Translations under genes and position numbers: made by a program | The notes under the pieces: model-generated | Told to the model about the DNA's origin: nothing | Databases searched by the model: none | What the model saw: the letters and a program-made list of their open reading frames with translations, nothing else | NCBI RefSeq assembly: GCF_026340675.1 | Contig: NZ_JAPEOX010000001.1 | Location: 5,704,001 to 5,768,000 of the forward strand | Origin: Streptomyces sp. NBC_01264 | GTDB taxonomy: Bacteria > Actinomycetota > Actinomycetes > Streptomycetales > Streptomycetaceae | Length of the DNA stretch: 64,000 nt | Reading direction: 5' to 3' | Shown: positions 7,938-18,669 of the stretch, piece after piece | Position numbering within the stretch: position 1 is the stretch's first letter | Layout of the letters: each line of letters opens with the position of its first letter

Positions 7938-8432
7938 TCAGGAGGGCCGGGGCAGGCAGGCCCGGTAGGCGTCGCGGTGGTCGCGCTTGAGCTCCTGCCA
8001 CTGCTCGGAGGTGCCGCCGTCCTTCTGCTGCACCTCGGCGGTGACCGGATCCGGGTCCGGATACCAGGAGATGCCCTTCGCCCGCATGCACTCGGAGGCC
8101 TTGCGCGCGGCGGCCAGGTCCTGCGCGCTCGCCTGGACGGGGGAGGGCGACGGGAGCAGCGGCAGGCAGGCCCGCTGCGCCGGCGGGTACTGCGGGCTGT
8201 CCTTCTCCACGAAGTGCGGGGCCCTGTCGTCCCCGTAGGAGACGGTCATTCCGTGCTGCCGCATGCACGTGTAGAACGGCATGTCCGCCGCCGCGATCGA
8301 GGGTGTGGCGGTGGGACCTCCGCGAAGTCCGGGCTTTCCCGCTCCGGAGTCCGTCCCCGGGGATTCCCCGCCTCCGCATGCGGTCAGTGCGAGGCACAAA
8401 AGGAGTGACGAGGATATTTCGCGTACACGCAC
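7938..8432 (-). CDS. Secreted lipoprotein, short relative of its convergent neighbour
   Basis: The 164-residue protein starts with GTG 8432 (VRVREISS) and has a lipobox LTAC with Cys19. The mature part holds two CM-R-x-x-G motifs (CMRQHGMTVSY, CMRAKGISWYPDPDP) and single cysteines in ACLPLL and ACLPRPS, echoing the spacing in the gene that ends at 7924. The two are therefore likely paralogues facing tail to tail, 13 bases apart. A longer start at 8534 would destroy the signal peptide. The function is unknown; similar cysteine-patterned lipoproteins are common and uncharacterised in streptomycetes. Confidence 0.8.
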   Translation of the reverse strand: MRVREISSSLLLCLALTACGGGESPGTDSGAGKPGLRGGPTATPSIAAADMPFYTCMRQHGMTVSYGDDRAPHFVEKDSPQYPPAQRACLPLLPSPSPVQASAQDLAAARKASECMRAKGISWYPDPDPVTAEVQQKDGGTSEQWQELKRDHRDAYRACLPRPS

Positions 8433-8651
8433 GAGGCGTTTCCCTTGCGGTCGGCGGAGTGGAAGGGCGCGTTGGTGCGGGAGCGGGGCACAAGGCCGCG
8501 GGAGAGCGTAATCGGGCACCCGCAAAGCGAACAAGTCCGTTACCCGCCAGCCAGGTTGTGGCCTGAAAAGCTGAGAAGCCCCTTGCCCTGCGGTGTCCCG
8601 GAAGGTTTAATCCCGGCCGGAATCAATTTCCTGAAGATGGAGAAATCGTCA

Positions 8652-9065
8652 ATGAGTAAGGCCCTTAACAAAATCGCCGCCGGCTGCGCCGCCGCGGTAT
8701 CCGTCGGCGCCGTTCTCCTGGCCTCGGCCGGTCCGGCCGCCGCCAACACCGAGCGGAACGGGTATCTGGAAACCAGCGAGTTCGGCCTTTACTACAACTC
8801 CAACCAGGGCGGCTGTGTCTTCGACCTGATGTCCTCGGACTGGAACTTCTACAACAACCTCTTCGTCGGGCCGGAGAACTGCGAGGGCCGGAACCGGGTG
8901 ACGAACGACGACACCGCGTCCTACCGGAACCGGGACACCTACACGTGGAAGGTGGCGACCGAGGTGAACCTCACCGGTCTGATCGGTTCGCTCCCCCCGG
9001 GCTACACGGGCAACGCCACCGTCAACTTCAAGAACAAGATCACCTCGGCCACGTTCCTCGACTGA
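8652..9065 (+). CDS. Secreted peptidase-inhibitor I36-like protein
   Basis: The 137-residue protein has a clear Sec signal peptide (KKIAAG-like n-region, hydrophobic core, ASAGPAAA cleavage area near residue 33). The mature part begins NTERNGYLETSEFGLYYNSN and has the aromatic FGLYYNSNQGG pattern of the beta/gamma-crystallin-like I36 inhibitor family, known from the Streptomyces metalloproteinase inhibitor SMI. Two cysteines (GGCVFD, ENCEGR) could pair. The ATG at 8652 is preferred over 8637 because GGAG lies 9 bases before it, inside the codons of the longer option. It would be released outside the cell; the target protease is not known. Confidence 0.75.
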   Translation: MSKALNKIAAGCAAAVSVGAVLLASAGPAAANTERNGYLETSEFGLYYNSNQGGCVFDLMSSDWNFYNNLFVGPENCEGRNRVTNDDTASYRNRDTYTWKVATEVNLTGLIGSLPPGYTGNATVNFKNKITSATFLD

Positions 9066-9208
9066 CGGGCCGGCGCGGGTCCGCCTCCGCGGCTCCCCGC
9101 GCCTGCCCGGACGCCGCCCGGACGGAGCCCCGACGGCGCCGGGACCCCCTCCGAGGTCCCGGGGAGCCCCCGGGAGCCTCCGGACGCCTCCAGGAGCCCC
9201 CAGAGCGC

Positions 9209-9255
9209 CGAAAGGCCGGTACTCCACCCCCGAGCGGGGGAGTACCGGCCTTTCG
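9209..9255. terminator. Strong bidirectional terminator
   Basis: A 15-bp perfect inverted repeat (CGAAAGGCCGGTACT / AGTACCGGCCTTTCG) encloses a further G/C pairing. It sits between the convergent I36-like and NlpC/P60 genes and can serve both. Confidence 0.8.
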
Positions 9256-9315
9256 TGCGTCACCGGGAGCGGCCCGGGGCTGCGGGGAGACGTCGGGGAG
9301 ACGTCGGCGGAACTG

Positions 9316-10188
9316 TCAGAGGACGCGCACGGCGCCCGTCGGCTTGTCGTAGCTCAGGGAGCGCTCGACGATGCCGGTGCTGGGGTTCTGCGCGCCGACG
9401 AACTTGCCGCCGCCGACGTAGACGGCGACGTGGTACGCGCTGCCCTTGGAGCCCCAGTACAGGATGTCGCCCGGCTGGAGGGCGCTCAGGGAGACCGAGG
9501 TGCCGGCCGAGGACTGCGCCTGCGACATGCGCGGCAGGCTGATGCCCGCCTGGCGGTACGCGGCCTGGACCAGGCCCGAGCAGTCGAAGGAGGACGGGCC
9601 GGTGCCGCCCATGACGTACGCCTTGCCGACCTGCGCGCGGGCGAAGTTGACGATGGCGGCGGCGGAGCCGGTCGCGGGGGCCGTGACGGTGCCCTTGCCC
9701 TGCGAGGAGCCCCCGGAGGAGGTCCCCTTCGACGAGGAGGACGAGGAGGAGCCGGAGTTGCTCTGGAGCGAGGTGCGCTCCGTGCTGCGGCCGGCGCGCT
9801 CGGCCTCGGCCTTGCGGTCCGCCTCGGCCTTCGCCTTCGCGTCGGCGTCGGCCTTCTTCTGGGCGTCGGCCTTCAGCTTCTTCGCCTCGGCGGCGGCGCC
9901 CGTGCGGGCGGTCTCCTCCAGGGCGTTGAGCTCGCCGTCGACGGCGAGGGCGCGGGTGTTCTCCGCGGCCTTGGTGACGGACGAGGAGACCTCGGCGGCC
10001 AGGTCCAGGTTGAGGACCGGCATTTCGAGGGTGGTCTCGTGCGCGGGCTCGGCGGAGGGGGTGGCGCTCGCCGTGCCGGCCATGGCCAGGGTGCTGAGGA
10101 CGCCACCGGCAACTCCGGCGCGGACCGCGAGCTTCGAGGCGCTGCGGCGGGGCTTCCGGTGGCTGGGTATGTGAGCGGTGAGGGACAT
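9316..10188 (-). CDS. Secreted NlpC/P60 peptidoglycan endopeptidase
   Basis: The 290-residue protein has a twin-basic signal region (HRKPRRSASK) and a hydrophobic core ending near TASATPSAEP. A charged Ala/Lys/Glu-rich coiled-coil follows (about residues 85-135), then a Ser/Gly linker. The C-terminal NlpC/P60 domain holds the catalytic pair Cys203 (SFDCSGLV) and His253 (AYHVAVYVGGG). Such enzymes cleave gamma-D-glutamyl-diaminopimelate or nearby bonds in peptidoglycan. I chose ATG 10188 (MSLTAHIPSH). In streptomycetes many cell-wall hydrolase genes have a c-di-AMP (ydaO) riboswitch upstream; I looked for its GGGGTGAATC-like core here and did not find it. Confidence 0.92.
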   Translation of the reverse strand: MSLTAHIPSHRKPRRSASKLAVRAGVAGGVLSTLAMAGTASATPSAEPAHETTLEMPVLNLDLAAEVSSSVTKAAENTRALAVDGELNALEETARTGAAAEAKKLKADAQKKADADAKAKAEADRKAEAERAGRSTERTSLQSNSGSSSSSSSKGTSSGGSSQGKGTVTAPATGSAAAIVNFARAQVGKAYVMGGTGPSSFDCSGLVQAAYRQAGISLPRMSQAQSSAGTSVSLSALQPGDILYWGSKGSAYHVAVYVGGGKFVGAQNPSTGIVERSLSYDKPTGAVRVL

Positions 10189-11037
10189 GGGTACAACCGC
10201 TATCAGGGCACGCCGGTTGCGTTCAAGAAACGTGGTCTGCGCCACAGTTGTGCGCGAAGCGGGCTAACCGGGCGCGTCGGACCTCTTATTGACGCCGTAA
10301 CGGGCGAATCGGACAGCCGCTCGCAGGGCTGTGATCATGGGCTTTCCGCAATAAGTCCGAATTGATCCCGGGCTTACCATCCGCCCGCACAGATGGCCAA
10401 GCCCCGTTTCGGTACCCCGAACTCCGAGTGGCGCAGGTCACAGGAGTGTCACGCCATGCGGACGCTGTGGCCCTCCTGTGACCGAACCGTGAACGCGCCG
10501 AGGGGTCGGGGCCGGGTCGGGATCGGGTCGGGACCGGGTCGCGATCGATCCCGGGGCGGCCGTCGGCCGGACGTGGTGGTGTCTCCGGGTGACTTCCGGA
10601 TGGCCTCCGGCCGCCCTTCGAGTCCCCTCTGCCCCGAGTTCGTGAACGCATGCACGCGTCCACTCCCGTCCTCGCGAGGTCCCCCGACCGGGGGACGCCG
10701 ATCCCTTTATCATCACGCGCGCCCCCTCGCCAATTTGCGTGCAGGGGCCACGATTTGATAGTGCGACAGGCCTTCCACCTGCGACGACAGGTGCGGATGT
10801 CACCTTTGGTGATCATGTGGATGCTTCACGTATGAAGATCACCACTCATTGGGCTTCATGATCGTTCGTCAGGTGGTGGAGATCACAAACTCGTTGTTGT
10901 AACCCGTGTCGCAGATCACAGATGGGCGGGCATAAGATGCGCACCAGTCCGGCTTGTGAACTGCCTCACATGCGAGGCGGGGCGCGCGGCGCCGGCAGCG
11001 GTCCAACGGTCAAGGACGACTGGAAGGAGCGAGGAGC
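10189..11037. other. 849-bp divergent intergenic region between NlpC/P60 and nuoA
   Basis: No convincing gene is present: the open frames here lack a codon bias matching the neighbours. The left half includes GGGTCGG-type short repeats (10502-10548). The right half, 10780-10980, is much richer in A/T and looks regulatory. It has an interrupted inverted repeat GGTGATC...ATCACC (10808-10843) with an inner CTTCA/TGAAG stem, GATCACA at 10881-10887 and 10914-10920, a TAAGAT -10-like box at 10933-10938, and a Rex operator at 10955-10970. A long leader for the NlpC gene on the minus strand is possible. Confidence 0.6.
10955..10970. promoter_or_regulatory. Rex operator (ROP) upstream of nuoA
   Basis: TGTGAACTGCCTCACA matches the streptomycete Rex consensus TGTGAAnnnnTTCACA at all but one base. 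It lies about 17 bases downstream of the TAAGAT box and 68 bases before the nuoA start, a typical place for a repressor. Rex senses the NADH/NAD+ ratio and leaves DNA when NADH is high, so nuo would be induced when NADH accumulates. The match is seen directly; the regulation is inferred from what is known in S. coelicolor. Confidence 0.75.
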
Positions 11038-11397
11038 GTGAATGCGTACGCGCCCATCCTCGTGCTCGGCGCCCTCGGCGCAGGGTTTGCGATCTTCTCC
11101 GTGGTCATGGCCACGCTGATCGGTCCAAAACGGTACAACCGGGCAAAACTTGAAGCGTACGAGTGCGGCATCGAGCCCACTCCCATGCCCGCCGGTGGCG
11201 GCCGCTTCCCCATCAAGTACTACCTGACGGCGATGCTCTTCATCGTCTTCGACATCGAGGTTGTCTTCCTCTACCCCTGGGCGGTCACCTTCGACTCGCT
11301 GGGGATCTTCGGGCTCGTCGAGATGCTCCTCTTCGTGCTCACCGTCTTCGTCGCCTACGCCTACGTATGGCGCCGCGGCGGCCTGGAATGGGACTGA
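11038..11397 (+). CDS. nuoA: NADH-quinone oxidoreductase subunit A
   Basis: This 119-residue membrane subunit of complex I has three hydrophobic helices. It carries the family block KLEAYECGIEPT and the FDIEVVFLYPWA segment in the second helix, whose acidic residues lie on the quinone-proton path. The start is GTG 11038 behind AAGGAGCGAGGAG. It opens a 14-gene operon (nuoA-N), with the Rex operator upstream. Its length is standard. Confidence 0.96.
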   Translation: MNAYAPILVLGALGAGFAIFSVVMATLIGPKRYNRAKLEAYECGIEPTPMPAGGGRFPIKYYLTAMLFIVFDIEVVFLYPWAVTFDSLGIFGLVEMLLFVLTVFVAYAYVWRRGGLEWD

Positions 11398-11411
11398 GGG
11401 GCTGAATTTCC

Positions 11412-11966
11412 ATGGGACTGGAAGAGAAGCTGCCGAGCGGCTTTCTGCTGACCACCGTCGAACAGGCCGCGGGGTGGGTGCGCAAGGCGTCCGTCTTCCC
11501 GGCCACCTTCGGCCTGGCCTGCTGCGCCATCGAGATGATGACCACCGGAGCGGGCCGGTACGACCTGGCCCGCTTCGGCATGGAGGTCTTCCGCGGATCC
11601 CCGCGCCAGGCCGACCTGATGATCGTGGCCGGCCGGGTCAGCCAGAAGATGGCGCCGGTGCTGCGGCAGGTGTACGACCAGATGCCCGCTCCCAAGTGGG
11701 TCATCTCCATGGGGGTTTGTGCGTCTTCGGGTGGAATGTTCAACAACTATGCGATCGTCCAGGGCGTCGACCACATCGTCCCCGTGGACATCTACCTGCC
11801 CGGCTGCCCGCCCCGCCCCGAGATGCTGCTCGACGCGATCCTCAAGCTCCACCAGAAGATCCAGGGCGGCAAGCTCGGCGTGAACCGGGAAGAGGCGGCC
11901 CGCGAGGCGGAGGAGGCGGCCCTCAAGGCGCTCCCCACCATTGAGATGAAGGGGCTCCTGCGGTGA
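11412..11966 (+). CDS. nuoB: NADH-quinone oxidoreductase subunit B
   Basis: The 184-residue hydrophilic subunit binds the N2 4Fe-4S cluster that passes electrons to menaquinone. The adjacent cysteines in [10 protein letters not shown], the MGVCASSGG Cys and the PGCPPRPE Cys supply the four ligands. [11 protein letters not shown] is the other hallmark. It follows nuoA by 14 bases and overlaps nuoC by 4 bases, which suggests translational coupling. A charged Ala/Glu-rich tail ends the protein. Confidence 0.97.
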   Translation: MGLEEKLPSGFLLTTVEQAAGWVRKASVFPATFGLACCAIEMMTTGAGRYDLARFGMEVFRGSPRQADLMIVAGRVSQKMAPVLRQVYDQMPAPKWVISMGVCASSGGMFNNYAIVQGVDHIVPVDIYLPGCPPRPEMLLDAILKLHQKIQGGKLGVNREEAAREAEEAALKALPTIEMKGLLR

Positions 11967-12703
11967 GCGAGGACCCGGCCGTGCACAGCGGCCCCCATGC
12001 CGGCGACGGCGACAACGTGCCCGCGCCCCGCGGAGCGGCCGGTCCCGAGGTGATCGGCGTCCGCAAAGGCATGTTCGGCGCCAGTGGCGGCGGCGACACC
12101 AGCGGCTACGGCGGCCTCGTGCGCACCGTGGCCCTGCCCGGCGCGAGCGCCCGCCCGTACGGCTCGTACTTCGACGAGGTCGTCGACGAGCTCGAAGGGG
12201 CGCTGGAGGAGCAGGACCTCGTCCCCGAGAACGCGATCGAGAAGGTCGTCGTCGACCGGGCGGAGCTGACCCTCCACATCGCGCGCGAGCACCTCCTCCT
12301 CGTCGCGAGGACGCTGCGCGACGACCCGGCCCTGCGCTTCGAGCTCTGCACCGGAGTGAGCGGGGTGCACTTCCCGGACGACAAGGGCCGCGAGCTGCAC
12401 GCCGTCTACCACCTGCGCTCGCTCACCCACGGCCGGATCGTGCGGCTGGAGGTCACCGCCCCGGACGCCGACCCGCACGTGCCCTCGATCGTCTCGGTCT
12501 ACCCGACCAACGACTGGCACGAGCGCGAGACGTACGACTTCTTCGGCCTGATCTTCGACGGCCACCCGGCGCTCACCCGGATCATGATGCCGGACGACTG
12601 GCAGGGCTTCCCGCAGCGCAAGGACTACCCGCTCGGCGGCATCGCCATCGAGTACAAGGGCGCCCAGATCCCGGCTCCCGACCAGCGGAGGTCGTACAGC
12701 TGA
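11963..12703 (+). CDS. nuoC: NADH-quinone oxidoreductase subunit C
   Basis: The 246-residue 30-kDa subunit of complex I starts with GTG in the nuoB stop region. The signature segment [20 protein letters not shown] followed by the PQRKDYPL block near residues 215-225 identifies the family. An N-terminal extension of about 60 residues, rich in Gly/Ala and unlike E. coli NuoC, is seen. It is separate from nuoD, unlike the fused enterobacterial NuoCD, and its stop overlaps the nuoD ATG by one base. Confidence 0.96.
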   Translation: MSEDPAVHSGPHAGDGDNVPAPRGAAGPEVIGVRKGMFGASGGGDTSGYGGLVRTVALPGASARPYGSYFDEVVDELEGALEEQDLVPENAIEKVVVDRAELTLHIAREHLLLVARTLRDDPALRFELCTGVSGVHFPDDKGRELHAVYHLRSLTHGRIVRLEVTAPDADPHVPSIVSVYPTNDWHERETYDFFGLIFDGHPALTRIMMPDDWQGFPQRKDYPLGGIAIEYKGAQIPAPDQRRSYS

Positions 12704-14043
12704 TGTCCACTTCCCACAACGCCTCCGCCGACCACGCCTCGGCGCGCGAGACGACCGAGGGCACCGTCTACACCGTCACCGGCGGCGACTGGGACGAGAT
12801 CGTCCAGTCGGCGGCCCGCGCGGACGACGAGCGGATCGTCGTCAACATGGGCCCCCAGCACCCCTCCACACACGGAGTGCTCCGCCTGATCCTGGAGATC
12901 GACGGCGAGACGGTCACCGAGGCCCGCTGCGGCATCGGCTACCTCCACACCGGCATCGAGAAGAACCTCGAGTACCGGAACTGGACGCAGGGCACCACCT
13001 TCGTCACGCGCATGGACTACCTGACGCCGTTCTTCAACGAGACGGCGTACTGCCTGGGCGTCGAGAAGCTGCTCGGCATCACCGATCAGATCCCGGACCG
13101 CGCCTCCGTCATCCGCGTCCTGCTGATGGAGCTCAACCGGCTCTCCTCCCACCTGGTGTGCATCGCCACCGGCGGCATGGAGCTGGGCGCGACCACGATC
13201 ATGATCTACGGGTTCCGCGACCGCGAGCTGATCCTCGACGTGTTCGAGCTGATCACCGGACTGCGCATGAACCACGCGTTCATCCGCCCCGGCGGTCTCG
13301 CCCAGGACCTGCCCCCGGGCGCCGTGGACCAGCTCCGCGAGTTCGTGAAGACCATGAAGAAGAACCTGCCGGAGTACGACAGCCTCGCCACCGGCAACCC
13401 CATCTTCAAGGCCCGCATGCAGGACGTCGGCTACCTCGACCTCACCGGCTGCATGGCGCTCGGCGCCACCGGCCCGGTCCTGCGCTCGGCCGGCCTCCCG
13501 CACGACCTGCGCAAGACGGACCCGTACTGCGGCTACGAGAACTACGAGTTCGACGTACCGACCACCGAGTCCTGCGACTCCTACGGGCGGTTCCTGATCC
13601 GCCTGGAGGAGATGCGCCAGTCCCTGCGGATCGTCGAGCAGTGCCTGGAGCGGCTGGAGCCGGGCCCGGTCATGGTCGCCGACAAGAAGATCGCCTGGCC
13701 GGCGCAGCTCGCGATGGGCCCCGACGGCCTCGGCAACTCGCTCGACCACATCAAGCAGATCATGGGCACCTCCATGGAGTCCCTCATCCACCACTTCAAG
13801 CTGGTGACCGAGGGCTTCCGGGTACCGGCCGGCCAGGCCTACGCGGCCGTGGAGTCGCCCAAGGGCGAGCTCGGCGTGCACGTGGTCTCCGACGGCGGCA
13901 CCCGCCCCTACCGGGTCCACTTCCGCGACCCGTCCTTCACCAACCTGCAGGCCATGGCGGCGATGTGCGAGGGCGGCCAGATCGCCGACGTCATCGTGGC
14001 CGTCGCCTCCATCGACCCCGTGATGGGAGGCGTCGACCGATGA
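12703..14043 (+). CDS. nuoD: NADH-quinone oxidoreductase subunit D
   Basis: This 446-residue 49-kDa subunit forms the quinone pocket with NuoB. The [14 protein letters not shown] motif with the quinone-contacting His, the [10 protein letters not shown] block and the C-terminal PSFTNLQAM...GGQIADV segment are intact. About 40 residues at the N-terminus are extra. It is the only nuoD in the window, which matters because the second nuo operon lacks one. It overlaps nuoE by 4 bases. Confidence 0.97.
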   Translation: MSTSHNASADHASARETTEGTVYTVTGGDWDEIVQSAARADDERIVVNMGPQHPSTHGVLRLILEIDGETVTEARCGIGYLHTGIEKNLEYRNWTQGTTFVTRMDYLTPFFNETAYCLGVEKLLGITDQIPDRASVIRVLLMELNRLSSHLVCIATGGMELGATTIMIYGFRDRELILDVFELITGLRMNHAFIRPGGLAQDLPPGAVDQLREFVKTMKKNLPEYDSLATGNPIFKARMQDVGYLDLTGCMALGATGPVLRSAGLPHDLRKTDPYCGYENYEFDVPTTESCDSYGRFLIRLEEMRQSLRIVEQCLERLEPGPVMVADKKIAWPAQLAMGPDGLGNSLDHIKQIMGTSMESLIHHFKLVTEGFRVPAGQAYAAVESPKGELGVHVVSDGGTRPYRVHFRDPSFTNLQAMAAMCEGGQIADVIVAVASIDPVMGGVDR

Positions 14044-14794
14044 CAGCCAATCAGCCCGTATCAGGGGTGAGCCTGGGCATGCCCCAGCTTCCGGCACCCG
14101 ACTTCCCGGCCGACGTGCGCGCCCGGCTCGAAGCGGACGCGAAGGAGGTCATCGCCCGCTACCCCGACAGCCGTTCCGCGCTGCTGCCGCTGCTCCACCT
14201 CATCCAGTCGGAGGAGGGCTACGTCTCGCGCACCGGCATCCGGTTCTGCGCCGAGGTGCTGGGCCTGACGACCGCCGAGGTCACGGCCGTGGCGACCTTC
14301 TACACGATGTACCGGCGCAAGCCCTCCGGGGACTACCAGGTCGGTGTCTGTACGAACACCCTGTGCGCGGTCATGGGCGGCGACGCCATCTTCGACGAGC
14401 TCAAGGAGCACCTCGGGGTCGGCAACAACGAGACCACCCCCGACGGCAAGGTCACCCTCGAGCACATCGAGTGTAACGCGGCCTGCGACTACGCCCCCGT
14501 GGTGATGGTCAACTGGGAGTTCTTCGACAACCAGACCCCCGAGTCCGCCAAGGCCATGGTGGACGACCTGCTGGCGGGCCGCCCCGTCGAGCCGACCCGG
14601 GGCGCGCCGCTGTGCACGTACAAGGAGACCGCCCGGATCCTGGCGGGCTTCCCCGACGAGCGCGAAGGCGCGGTCGAGGCGAGCGGCGGCGCGGGTCACG
14701 CCTCCCTGATCGGCCTGCGCATCGCGCGCGGCGAAGCCCCGCACGCCCCGATCGTGCACCCGCGCGGCGAGGCCACCATCGAGGGAGGGGAGTG

Positions 14795-14795
<1 letters not shown>
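14040..14795 (+). CDS. nuoE: NADH-quinone oxidoreductase subunit E
   Basis: The 251-residue 24-kDa subunit binds the N1a 2Fe-2S cluster; cysteines are seen in [13 protein letters not shown] and [11 protein letters not shown] (C-x4-C and C-x3-C). It belongs to the NADH-input module with NuoF and NuoG. The start ATG 14040 overlaps the nuoD stop; longer open frame upstream is a shadow of nuoD. The last 60 residues or so extend beyond the usual bacterial length of about 170-180. Confidence 0.95.
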
Positions 14796-16140
<1,345 letters not shown>

Positions 16141-16144
<4 letters not shown>

Positions 16145-18669
16145 CCGTACTGCAACCGTCTAGCGGCTCCGCCGCGGGCTACGGCACCTCCGGCGGCGGA
16201 GAGGCCGTGGTCCCGCCGGACCACATCTCCCTGACCATCGACGGCATCGAACTGTCGGTGCCCAAGGGAACCCTGGTCATCCGGGCCGCCGAACAGCTCG
16301 GCATCGAGATCCCCCGGTTCTGCGACCACCCCCTCCTCTCCCCGGCCGGCGCCTGCCGCCAGTGCATCGTCGAGGTCGAGGGCCAGCGCAAGCCGATGGC
16401 CTCCTGCACCATCACCTGCACCGACGGCATGGTCGTCAAGACCCAGCTGACCTCCCCGGTCGCCGACAAGGCCCAGCGCGGAGTGATGGAGCTGCTGCTC
16501 ATCAACCACCCGCTGGACTGCCCGGTCTGCGACAAGGGCGGCGAATGCCCGCTGCAGAACCAGGCGATGTCCCACGGCAACGCCGAATCGCGTTTCGAAG
16601 GCAAGAAGCGCACCTACGAGAAGCCGGTCCCGATCTCCACGCAGGTGCTGCTGGACCGCGAGCGGTGCGTGCTGTGCGCGCGCTGCACCCGCTTCTCCAA
16701 CGAGATCGCCGGCGACCCGATGATCGAGCTCCTGGAGCGCGGCGCGCTCCAGCAGGTCGGCACCGGCGAGGGCGACCCCTTCGAGTCGTACTTCTCCGGC
16801 AACACCATCCAGATCTGCCCGGTCGGCGCCCTCACCTCGGCCGCCTACCGGTTCCGTTCCCGCCCCTTCGACCTCGTCTCCTCCCCGAGCGTGTGCGAGC
16901 ACTGCGCGGGCGGCTGCGCGACGCGCACCGACCACCGCCGCGGCAAGGTGCTGCGCCGGATGGCCGCGGAGGACCCCGAGGTCAACGAGGAGTGGATCTG
17001 CGACAAGGGCCGCTTCGGGTTCCGCTACGCGCAGCGCCCCGACCGGCTCACCACCCCGCTGGTCCGCGGCAGCGACGGGGTCCTGGCCCCGGCGAGCTGG
17101 CCCGAGGCCCTGGAGGCCGCCGCCAACGGACTGGCCGCCGCGCGCGGGCGGGCCGGAGTGCTGACCGGCGGACGCCTCACCGTCGAGGACGCCTACGCGT
17201 ACTCCAAGTTCGCCCGGGTCGTGCTCGACACCAACGACATCGACTTCCGGGCCCGGGTGCACAGCGCCGAGGAGGCCGAGTTCCTGGCGTCCTCCGTCGC
17301 GGGCACCGGCAAGGACCTGGACGGCGCCGGCGTCACCAACGCCTCGCTGGAGGCGGCCCCGGCCGTGCTCCTCGTCGGCATCGAGGCCGAGGAGGAGGCC
17401 CCCGGGGTCTTCCTGCGGCTGCGCAAGGCCCACCGCAAGCACAAGCAGCGGACCTTCGCCCTCGCCCCGTTCGCCACGCGCGGCCTGGAGAAGGCGGGCG
17501 GCACGCTGCTGGCCGCCGCCCCCGGCACCGAGCCCGAGTGGCTCAACGCCCTGGCCTCGCAGGCCGGCCTGGAGGACGGCGGCCAGGCCGCCGCCGACGC
17601 GCTGCGCCTGCCCGGCGCGGTCATCGTCGTGGGGGAGCGCCTCGCGGGCGTGCCCGGCGCGCTGACCGCGGCCGTACGGGCCTCCGCCGCGAGCGGCGCC
17701 ACCCTGGTGTGGATCCCGCGCCGGGCCGGGGAGCGGGCCGCCGTCGAGGCGGGCGCGCTGCCGTCCCTGCTGCCGGGTGCCCGCCCCGCCACCGACCCGC
17801 GCGCCCGCGACGAGGTCGCGGCCGCCTGGGGCCTGGACGAGCTCCCGCACCGCTACGGCCGCGACACCGGCCAGATCGTCGAGGCTGCGGCGACCCGGGA
17901 ACTCTCCGCCCTGCTGGTCGCGGGCGTCGAGCTCGCCGACCTGCCGGACCCGGCCCGTGCGAAGGCCGCGCTCCAGGAGGCCTTCGTGGTCTCCCTGGAA
18001 CTGCGGCCCGGCGAGGTCACCGACCTCGCGGACGTGGTCTTCCCGGTCGCGGCCGTCGCCGAGAAGCCGGGCGCGTTCATCAACTGGGAGGGCAGGGTCC
18101 GGCCGTTCGAGGCCGCGCTCAAGCCCGAGCAGATGACCCGCCGGCTCGCCCCCGCCGACTCCCGCGTGCTGCACATGCTGGCCGACGCGGCCGACCGGCC
18201 GATCGCGCTGCCCGACGTACACGCCGTACGCCGGGAGCTCGACGGTCTCGGCCCGTGGGCCGGGGAGCGTGCCGAGGGACGGCCCGGGGACCGGGCGCTG
18301 CTGCCCCGTCCCGGCGCGGGAGAGGCCGTGCTCGCCGGGCACCGGCTCCTCCTCGACCAGGGGCTGCTCCAGGACGGCGACGAGGCCCTGGCCGGCACCC
18401 GGCACGAGGCAAGCGCCCGCCTGTCGGCCGCCACGGCCGCCGAGACCGGCGTCAAGCACGGCGACGTCCTCGCGGTGACCGGCCCCGCCGGCTCGGTGGA
18501 ACTGCCGCTGCGCGTCACCGAGATGCCCGACCGGGTGGTCTGGCTCCCGATGAACTCCACCGGCTCCGGGGTCCTCGCCGACACCGGAGCCCGCCCGGGG
18601 GAGCTGGTCCGCATCGGCCCGGCCACCCCCGCCGACACCAGCGACTCCCCTGCGGAGGTGGGCGCGTGA
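16141..18669 (+). CDS. nuoG: NADH-quinone oxidoreductase subunit G
   Basis: The 842-residue 75-kDa subunit has an N-terminal 2Fe-2S ferredoxin domain ([15 protein letters not shown]), then the His-Cys3 cluster region ([15 protein letters not shown]) and the N4/N5 4Fe-4S region ([19 protein letters not shown]). A molybdopterin-oxidoreductase-like domain follows with a CEHCAGGC cluster block. The C-terminal part resembles formate-dehydrogenase-type folds that no longer bind the cofactor in complex I. It overlaps nuoF by 4 bases and nuoH by 4. Confidence 0.96.

Noticed and set aside
10286..10835. Small open frames in the NlpC-nuoA gap as genes
   Set aside because: They have Arg-rich, repeat-driven translations, no ribosome sites and overlap each other on both strands.
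10189..11037. A ydaO-type (c-di-AMP) riboswitch ahead of the NlpC/P60 gene
   Set aside because: Its conserved core was looked for on the minus strand and not found; only a covariance-model search could detect a diverged one.
16362..18665. A frame extending nuoH upstream through nuoG
   Set aside because: It is the out-of-frame shadow of nuoG; the NuoH family similarity starts at GTG 18666.
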